64,000 nucleotides of DNA from Polyporus tsugae. Its lineage: Eukaryota > Basidiomycota > Agaricomycetes > Polyporales > Polyporaceae. This document shows positions 55,659 to 64,000 of the stretch, piece after piece. The notes beneath the pieces are model-generated. The model was not told the origin of the DNA. It saw nothing but the letters and a program-made list of their open reading frames with translations, and did not search any database. The stretch is taken from positions 558,001 through 622,000 of the forward strand of contig JAHRBS010000013.1 in assembly GCA_024305745.1 (NCBI GenBank). Reading direction: 5' to 3'. The translations under genes and the position numbers were made by a program. How positions within the stretch are numbered: the stretch's first letter is position 1; each line of letters starts with the position of its first letter.

Positions 55659-57156
55659 ATGTCCTATTCGTACTACAACCGACCAAGTGGCAACACTGGA
55701 TACCGAGGTGGAGGTCCGCGCAACAGAGACTCCTTCTCGTCAAGCACATCCGCAGATACCGTCAGTCTGCCACCCGACCGCGACCTTATGGAAGGGTTGC
55801 GCAGCCAGGCCATCCGGACACTCTCCAGACCCCAGGTCGATACTACCACCGGCAACCCCGTCAAACCCGAGAACGTCAAGTACCTCGGCTCGTACAACTG
55901 GGTCGAGGAGAGTACGCCCACGATCATCGTCCCAGGTACGTGCATACATGTGTCGTCGAATCCTAGCCATAGTGGCACTGGCGCGGCACTGACGAACATG
56001 TTCGCCCAGGCTCGCCGCCAGAATGGCGGGAGCGACCTTTCCCGTACCGCGTCGCCTTCGACACCGCGGTCCGTTACGTCGACCAGAACGGCTACCGTAT
56101 GGGAAAGGCCTCGTGCCTGTTCCCCCTCTTCCGCGCAGTGGATGTCATTGCTGAGGAGAACGCAGACACCTCCCTTGACTGGGGCTCCATCGACATCATC
56201 ACCGACCGCAACGGCTTGCGAAAGCTCATTCGGTGGCTGCAGTACTCGCCGGGCCCGGAGAAAGAACCCCTGAAGGAGTTCCGGATCGACCTGCAATTGG
56301 GAGGGAGGAAGACGGTGTTGATGAGCAGGTGGGAGAAGCGCACTAGGGAGAACGCTGAACCGCCCAAGTCGGGCTGTGGGATCAACTTCGAACGGGAGAG
56401 CACGAGGCCGACGAAGGGGTGTGACAGGAGCACCGGTCATCATCGTATTGTGCAATACGTGAGTGGTCTGTTTTCGCGTCAACAAAAGGGGAGGTGAGAC
56501 TCACTACGAAATCATTACAGAACATGGGAGGCCTCAATATCATCGTTCGTTGCGAAGTGGATGCATGCATCCCCGGACCAGCCTCTGAGGCTACCACACG
56601 CACGATTGGGACCACAGCATCGCGCACTACCAGCGCACACACCGCTTCGTCCAACCTGGACGACCTCAGCGACATGCTCTCCGGTCTGAACGTCTCCCGA
56701 GGGACCTCCACCTCAACCACGTCCCCCACCACACAAAGCGCAGACCTCGCAGTCATCCATGCGGGCATACAACGCCCCCAGTCCTCGATGGTCGAGCTCA
56801 CGACCCGGTCAGCCCGGTACGTCGACCAGTTCGACTGGGCAGAGCAGTACCCGCAGCTCTTCCTCTCGGATGTCCCCCACCTCTTCCTCGCTGTGCACGA
56901 GCGCGGCGTCTTCCAGCGCATCAAGAAGCACGAGCTCGGGACGACCGAGTTCCGCCGCGTCGAGAACGACACCAAGATCCAGAAGGGATTCCGCCAGCTG
57001 GTGGCAGTCCTGCGGACCGTGCAGAGCCTGGTGAAGGAGCATGGAGCGCGGGGCCGGCTCAGCCTCGTGTGTCGTGATGGGAGACTGGAGGTGTTCGAAC
57101 GCACCTCTGACCAGGGAGCTGTCCCGGATAGCGACTTGGAGCGGTTCGGCGTTTGA
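55659..57156 (+). CDS. Conserved fungal protein of unknown function (YLGSYNW family)
   Basis: Three exons (55659-55935, 56010-56458, 56521-57156), 453 residues. Core text: VKYLGSYNWVEESTPTIIVP, GSPPEWRERPFPYRVAFDTA, YVDQNGYRMGKASCLFPLFR, IDIITDRNGLRKLIRWLQ, HHRIVQYNMGGLNIIVRCEV (strand pair), then a variable Ser/Thr-rich insert, and a C-terminal part ELTTRSARYVDQFDWAEQYP, QLFLSDVPHLFLAVHERGVF. Fungal relatives are sometimes labelled geranylgeranyl pyrophosphate synthetase, but none of the Asp-rich motifs of that enzyme are here. The YLGSYNW and DRNGLRKL patterns suggest a globular, possibly nuclease-like fold; that is a guess. Soluble, no signal peptide. Confidence 0.78.
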
Positions 57157-60100
57157 TAAGTGGATGTCGAAGCAAGGTGGAACATGCTTCCATGCTATAG
57201 TAGACCCAGAGGATGTCGGCACCATAGATACGCGCTTTCCTATATCAGTTGTATGTGTCTCGCATCTTGGCCTCGGTAATAGATCTCATAAATAGACAGA
57301 TGTGAGACGAAGTTTTCGTGTTTCTCCGACTTCCTGGATGACAAAAGCCAAGATACGCTTTGCATCAGGGCAGCAACTTGAAGGATGGATGATGCGTAGG
57401 ACCTTACCATTGTGGGTTTGGAAGAGGTGGACGAACATCGTACCACATGAGTCAGTGATTTGAACAGTTGCACGTGGGCCCAATGCCACAACTCTCCAAC
57501 TTGCTCGCCACTGCAGCCGGGCAGTCGCCGCCGTCGTCCAGTATTTCGACTCCATTTTGAGACATCGCTGGGAAAGCCGGAAAGATCTCGGGGCGCCCTT
57601 GGCGCTCCATGGTGTCTAGGAGACGCGCACGCTACGATGCCACCCGTCAGGTCATCAGCGCACCGCAGATCTGCAAATCACACTGTTCGCCGAGAGGACG
57701 AGAATATAACGATAAGCGAGATACCGGGGGAAAGATACAAAGATACTTATCTCAACGCCCGTAAACGACATAAGTATTGCATCGAGGTTGGCCCTAATGT
57801 ATTACGCGGCCCACTCCTCTCGCGGCATAGCCATTGTGTCCCTCGGAGAAATAGCATCATGGCGTCGCAGCGGGTCTACGCTTATGCATGCGAGTACTTA
57901 CGCGTACTGCACATCTTCACGCCAGTGACGATGGTCGGTGATGGACGGAGTCAGGAACGCTATCCTTGACATGGATGTGAAGGAACCGGTGGCCATAACG
58001 TCGTCGTCGTTTCTGTATTTCTGCAGCACCACGAGCTCATGGAAGCCACTGGATTGGGCTGAGAACAGAGACAAACCGGAGACCGCATCCAGTACGCTTC
58101 AAGCTTACACCTTCCACCCATCTGCATCAGAGCGAGTAAGACAAGACGCATCATATACACACACGGTGGAGTGCTCACCTACAGCTTCACAACCCCCCAT
58201 GCGAATCCAGCATGTATTCAACCCTGCCTTTCTCGCCCCCGGGCACTGCGGCAACGGCTCTCCCGCGCCACCCTGAGGCTGGGACAGTCTATGCATGGTG
58301 ATGAGAATGGGAAACGGTGACGCTAGAACATACAGACGGATACGTCGGAGCCGTGTCGTCGCCCGAGAGCCGTGCATTCAAGTTATGAGCGTCTTCATGA
58401 TGTGACCGTTACCATAGTCCTGTGTGTGCACGGCGGAATCCGATGCGTGTCGGGAGAGGCACGACACACGGGGACCCAGGAACTCAACACGAGCGTGGGA
58501 TGCGCCGAGTTGTGGATGCCGTAAGTTGGGTCATCTTGGCCAGAACTCGGTGCTATCGCGATTGCGATATCACATTCATCCACAGGTACTACGCGTCGCG
58601 GTCGTCAGTACGCCGATCCGTGACAAACGGAGCTCGACCCAAGCGCGAGCGCGTCCACCCGCGTCGGGAGGCAGCATCGTGTCAAACAGGCGGTCGGAGG
58701 TCCCGGTACAGAAACGTGTTGCGTGCGCGCGCGTGCGGAGAAACTAGACGGGCGGCGGGGGCGTGCATGAGAAGACCGAGGTTTCCGCTGGCGCCGTGTG
58801 TCCTGCGAGCCTCGAGGCGGGCAGCCTGTCCCATCGACATTCGTGCTCCAGCCAACGTCTCGCCTGGTCCCTTCCCACCGCGACTGACAGCGGAAGGCTG
58901 CTCGAAGTGGTGTATGACAAGTAGGAAGGTTCTTGGCCGTGCGCGTCGGAGCGCCGCAATGTCGACGGGAGACAGGCCGAGATGCAGATTGTACCCGAAA
59001 GTAGGGTGGAGTCGATGTGCTTCGGTGCGAGCCTCGAGGCAATCCACCGGGGGCGTCGATTGGGATGTCAGAGAAGGGGGTGCGCTCGGAGAGGCGGGGT
59101 GCATACGCAGATGGTCTAGGCAAAGCCCACGATGAAAATTGCAGAACCCAAGAAGACAGGGAAGGCATACGGCGACATCAACAGAGAATGTACGCGGTGT
59201 CCTAGCAGCGAGCGTCTGCGTGTCAACGATACATTGATCGCCGATAGAGGGCGAGTCGACTGGTCCCAGTCCCATGTCGCACGTATCCAGGCATGTCCGT
59301 GTCCGTGAAGCACGAGACCAGTGAAGATGCAGTACCCAGGTGGCGCGATGCTCGGGCCTCCTCGGAGAGGGCGGGTGGGTTCCCTGCGCCGCGGCAGAAA
59401 GCCCGCACATAGAGCACCCGAGCAAACCCAAGTGGATTGCGTTCGTCGTCTCCACCACACCCGCATGGACATACTGCGTCTTGCTGACCTATGGTGAGAA
59501 CCCGCTGGGACATGCGGGCCGACTGCGCAGTGGGGGATGGAGGCGGAAGGGTGGAGGTAGACAGCGCATTCCCAAACGTCGCCTCGCCTCTCCGGACGGC
59601 GCAGATGGCATGGGAGGAATAAGGCGCACAGGAGGGAAGGCATAGCAGCGCGTTAAGCGAGCGTTCAGGCACCGAGGGCAGAAATTGGAAGACATAATAC
59701 AGGGTACAGAGCACGAGCACAGAGCTACCGGCAGCGGCGAATTGGAAGGAAGGCGAAGCCCGCGGCGACTTGACTCGTATGCTATCTTGGGGGATGAGCC
59801 ATTATTATTATCGCCCGTGGCTTAGATGGGTTGAGCAGCGAAGATTGCCAGCGAAAACCAAGCGTCCGAGATCACGGAGGAACAGCACGAAGAAAAGCGT
59901 CCTGGTTCCACAACGCCGCGTCAGAAACACAAAAACAAAACGGAGCCAAAGTCGAGAAGTCGAACGCAAACGATAGCGAGAAGGAGTGGAGCAAATCAAG
60001 CCTAGACAGAAGCTCGCTCTGTGAGTTCACAAGCCTCGACTCTGGAGACGCCGACATCGACACCGACATCGCATGCTTTCTCGAGGGAGAAGCCCGCCTC

Positions 60101-61439
60101 TGAAGCGCACAGGGGGATTGTCGCCCCCGCAAACAGCAGTGTGACGTTATGCGCCACCCGAAGCCCTCGCCTACGCATAGTGCGAGCGTGGAAACACCGT
60201 GGCCTCCCCCTTCGACCTAAATCGAGGTACGGGCACCGCCTCCAGTGCGTGCGCGGCAAAGGAGCCTCGCACGGAATTCGCGAACGCAGTCAGCTCTATT
60301 GCGCGAGGACAACGTGACCGCGCAGGACCTGCGCAGCATGCAGTCTGAGGCTCAGAGTACCGAGGGAAGGACTGGAGCGTGGACACGATCTGTCAAGTCT
60401 ATTCCGGCCGCGGGTGCGTAGGGCTGTGAGCTCGTCGCGTCGGCCGGCTATACCGTCAACGAGAATAGCTCGGTGCCCGTGCCAAGAAGTGGTCGTGGCA
60501 GGAAGTGGGTGCGTGTTCCCAGGCTGCCTCGTGTGCAAAGGCCGAGCCGAGAGGGGAAGCAAATGAAGCGGGCAGGAAGGAACGGGCTTTCAGACAGAGG
60601 GCGACCTCGCACTCTGTACCGCTAGGTGGTAACAGCTCTCTGAGGGTGGCATGACCACACTGCAGATAGTGTGCTGGCTCGCGGAGATGATTGCGGGTCG
60701 CCGTATCCGTCGATAACAGGGACCGGTGGAAAGTCGTGCACGATAAACACCATCCGCTCTTCGCGCGAAAGCAGGGAGAAATGGGCAGGCCAAGCCCGTT
60801 CGTATCTCAGCTGTTGGAGTAGCCAATCATCCAGGTAGTGTGGGTATGAGCGGGAACTAAAGTAATCGCTGCTCTGAGAAAGGATGCTGACCCAAGAGGC
60901 GGATAACGCTCAATGAGCTTTGATCGGTCTGCGCGGCAGTCCCACCGTGTCTGCTCATGCCCAACTGTCAGGACTAGCAGGTGTGAGAAAACGCGGCGGG
61001 GCGTGCATGTAGATTGACAGCTGCAGTTTGAGACACGAGCCTAAACGTACGGATGACACCGGCAGCGCAAATGTATCAAAGGGGTTAAAAACGGAAACCG
61101 GCATCCAAGACATTTTTTCTGACACACCCGTGTGCCCAAGGACTGAACAGACCCGACAGTATTATTGACTATCTCTCCGCTCGACATTTCGCCCTGTCGG
61201 AGCCCCGTCCACCGAATTTCAGGGCGCCCACAGAGGGCTTTCCCGACGCAGAAGAAGAATATATCTCGTCTGCGTTTGAGACGTCGTAGACAGGAACAGA
61301 GGCCAAGTTAAAAGCTTACGCGTCTCAACGGAACTCTTTATGAGGCCTTGCCGTAATACGAAGGTCATGGAAACCACGTCCGCGTGAATGAAGGCGATGC
61401 CACGCTTAAATTCGGTCATGAGAGCATTCAACTTTATAC
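57157..61439. other. Gene-poor region without a supported gene
   Basis: Many overlapping open frames on both strands (for example 57286-57555, 58422-59135, 58682-59458, 59116-59720) but none has exon-like structure or a recognisable domain. Minus text near 59190-59330 (GLVLHGHGHAWIRATWDWDQ) and a hydrophobic run LVLCTLYYVFQFLPSVP near 59720 may be remains of genes. Confidence 0.4.
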
Positions 61440-61754
61440 AGCTTTTTCAGATCGAACGTGGGTACCGTGACTTTCGTCCTGTACCGGACTAGCCGAGGTC
61501 GCCATTGGTGTCGTCGCCAACGTTCTCAAGTGGCAGTGGCGCTGGAAAGGACGATGGACGTGTGCATTCACCATTGATACCAGAGGCCAAGTAGATGTCT
61601 CCCTAGATCACGCACGCTGCCAAGACCATGCCCATTGACTATTGTGGCAGCACAGAATTCTGGACCGTGGAATACTAACGAGAGGCTCGACCGGGGATAC
61701 CGAAAAACACGGGCAATCCAATAAATATTGGACGAGTCACTGACCCCCTGTCAA

Positions 61755-61788
61755 ACCGGTCAGCGACTGACTGATTCGACTGACCGGT
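61755..61788. repeat. Inverted repeat ACCGGTCAG / CTGACCGGT
   Basis: Perfect 9-bp arms at 61755-61763 and 61780-61788 with a 16-nt loop; more TGACC/GGTCA motifs lie around it up to 62100. Confidence 0.7.
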
Positions 61789-61944
61789 CTGACCACTCAG
61801 GTTAGCCCCTTCGTCTCGCGCACATATGATACTCAACACAACTGAATACGCAGCGCGCGCGGAGCCTCGAGCTCGCGGTCGTTGCTGAGGCCTGAGGTGT
61901 TAAACACGAGTACCACGGACACGAGTAGCCCCCTCAGGCGTGGT

Positions 61945-61966
61945 AAATGCAGTGTTTGCTGCATTT
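61945..61966. repeat. Inverted repeat AAATGCAG / CTGCATTT
   Basis: Perfect 8-bp arms with a 6-nt loop; could form a hairpin. Confidence 0.65.
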
Positions 61967-63782
61967 ATAGAAACCCTTTCGAGGCAGAATCAGTCACGGA
62001 GGCGTCCCTTGCTGAGACGTGACGATTCAGACTGCCCGTCCAGTTTGACTAGGGATGGTCAGACCTAGTGATTTGACCAGTTAATCTAACTCTGAGCGGT
62101 CTGACATTTCCTGCCAATAATGTGGAAATGTGTGCGACATGCCGGAGACAATTGCGTTGCGGTCAAAGGTACGGCAGCATTGACAAGGCGACAAGTAATC
62201 TATCAAAGGAAGTTGCATGATTCTGACAACCCATGTATACCGAAGACCGCATATAATGAGCACATTTAAGGCATACAGACGCACCTTAAGACTATAAGGA
62301 ACAAAAATCGAGCCGTCCAGTATTTGCCTCGGTCCATGATAGAGGACTGGCCGGTTGCGCGGCTAGAACAGGTGAATGGCGAGTAGAGTTTGGCGGCGAG
62401 ATAGGAAAAGTTGAATGCACGGAGCACCTCTGGTTATTATCAGAGAGGCATGGTGTGCCACAAGGGGCGGGTGAGCGGGTGTCCCGAGTAGGAGGGGGCG
62501 TAGTGAGAGAGGTCGAAGGCTTCGGGAGGTGGTCGCAGTCCACCGGGAGCGGTCGTGAGAAGCGAGGGGTGGGAACCGTGCGAGATAGGACGGCGTCAGG
62601 ATTTGTCAAGGCCGAGTGAGGTCGAGGGGGTGGATTCGGAGGATCGCAATTGAGTTGGGTTCCAAGGACACCTCCCGAGACGAGACGTATCTTGGGCGGT
62701 GAAGAGATAAATGGGAGCGTTCGCAGTGGGATAGCCGGCGAATTCTAGCATTGAGTACTATTGAGTGGCAGTTTAATATCAGTAAACCCGAGAATAGGTC
62801 GATAGAGATGTTGGCCATACGAACGCTGCCCGGCAGGATATATGCGCGCATTCGGTCATGTTGAATCTGTCGAGTAGTGAAGACAAGCGACCAGCGTCGT
62901 TGACGACGGCAAGGAGGATGCTGGCGGTGAAAGGAAAATGGAAGGACGGACTAATGTCGGTAGAGAAGAGGACGGGGGATCAGATCTGAGAATTCGAAGG
63001 GCGAGAGAGGGATGCTCTGTATGGATGCGGCTACCGAACGAGGCAGAAATCTCGGCAATATCCCACTTTCAACTCCGCTCACCAGACGCCCGCCCCGCGC
63101 GTTCGCGGAAACTGACGCGGCCTAAGTATGACATCCACCACTGCTGTCACGGTCCACATCCCCTGCGTTCCACTTTGTCCACGGGGGATCTCACTACCTC
63201 CCGCCTTGGACACACGATCGACTGACTGCCTGTCTCAGGCGTCGCCAATCTCATCCGAGCCCTCGAGCATGCAGCTCTCTGCTGCTCAACGTTCAACTCA
63301 ACTCTGGTAAGCTCCGGCACCCATCACGCTCTGCCCGCCAGACACACTCACTTGCCACGCTTTTCTCGTGCAGACTCGCACCGTCCCGTCTCTGCCAAAT
63401 TCCAATTGCAATGTCATCGCAAGCCAGACCCCCACAGTGCCCATGCACAGCATCGCTGGGCCCGTCCGCGTCGACTCCCTTCAAATCTTACTCCACGCTT
63501 CCACGGCGCGTCTCGACGTGCCCGAGCCGCACTCCGGATCCGCATTCAACGGTCTCCGGACGCTCGGCGGTCGACATCTTCCCACCACGTCGCTCGCTCT
63601 CCTCTCCACTCGTGAGTCCCTTCCCGTCCCCTCGCTCGCATCATCGCGAATTCGCCACCAACCGCCGGCGACGTCAGCTGCAGCGCCATCTCCTTAGCGG
63701 ACATGACCAGGGCCCAGACACCACTCCTCGGCGACGAAAACACTGCCCTTCATGTCGGCCGGCAGCGCCCACGGCCTTCAAG

Positions 63783-63914
63783 TTCCACGGCGCAACTCCT
63801 CGCCGCCGGGTCGCTTCCACCGCTTGTCCACTGACCACGCATCTCTCGCTCGTGGACTAGCACCTTCAGTGCGCAACTCCCAGCCACCGGGTCGCTTTCA
63901 CCTCTACTGACCAG
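63783..63914. repeat. Degenerate tandem repeat, two units
   Basis: GCGCAACTCCTCGCCGCCGG and GCGCAACTCCCAGCCACCGG begin two units of about 80 bp, each continuing GTCGCTT(C/T)CACC and then ACTGACCA. No function evident. Confidence 0.5.
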
Positions 63915-64000
63915 CAGGCGAAGCCGACAACGGGTGTCGAGGCTACTCTCGTACGCGAATGTCTTCGCATCAACGCAGAAGACGGCCTTTCTGCCATCTG

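Larger units (their letters stand above)
61440..64000. other. Gene-poor region with hairpins and a short tandem repeat
   Basis: No supported gene. Contains inverted repeats near 61755 and 61945 and several CTGACC/GGTCAG copies between 61740 and 62100. Plus-strand text at 63411-63860 is Ser/Pro/Arg-rich and could be the start of a gene continuing beyond the window, but nothing is recognisable. Confidence 0.4.

Noticed and set aside
1..64000. tRNA or rRNA genes, CRISPR arrays
   Set aside because: No convincing A/B box pairs with cloverleaf folding, no rRNA-like stretches and no regularly spaced repeats were seen by eye.

Overview
The window looks like nuclear DNA of a basidiomycete fungus, most likely a wood-decay Agaricomycete of the polypore type. 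Genes are split by many short introns (about 47-65 nt, GT-AG), and families typical of these fungi are present: DUF6534 membrane proteins, a GH131 beta-glucanase, a secreted sedolisin, an F-box/LRR-like tandem pair and a chromovirus. Exon coordinates below were worked out by hand from splice signals, reading-frame phase and family-like protein sequence. Summed exon lengths are multiples of three for nearly every gene model.

1-19.7 kb is an accessory, duplicated region. A block holding a DUF6534 gene (-) and the start of an aldehyde dehydrogenase (ALDH) gene (+) occurs twice, about 10 kb apart in the same orientation. The left copy has a complete 18-exon ALDH with a C-terminal membrane anchor. 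In the right copy ALDH is cut to its first two exons and has lost its start codon, while the DUF6534 gene is still open. Between the copies are a decayed member of an unrecognised family (A, 4984-6100) and an HNH-nuclease-like gene (6682-8207). An apparently intact member of that family (B, 16853-18426) and two inverted copies of a small palindromic element follow.

19.74-26.92 kb is a very young Ty3-type chromovirus LTR retrotransposon: 194-bp LTRs with one difference, TSD CTCCG, intact gag and pol. It sits inside an exon of a third family member (C), whose two halves flank the element. It has an 11-nt PBS complementary to its own predicted transcript start (Tf1-like self-priming) and extra open frames upstream of gag.

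28-57 kb is gene-dense and mostly ordinary: a coiled-coil membrane protein, a GH131 glucanase, a sedolisin, Ssr4 (SWI/SNF-RSC subunit) divergent from a HIT hydrolase, an unassigned basic protein, an ankyrin-MYND protein, a cytochrome P450, a protein kinase with HGD instead of HRD, a membrane-anchored aldo/keto reductase, two tandem F-box/LRR-like paralogues, and a conserved fungal protein of unknown function. The GH131 enzyme and the sedolisin, both with signal peptides, fit extracellular polymer degradation.

57.2-64 kb is gene-poor. I could not support a gene there; it has hairpins and a short degenerate tandem repeat.
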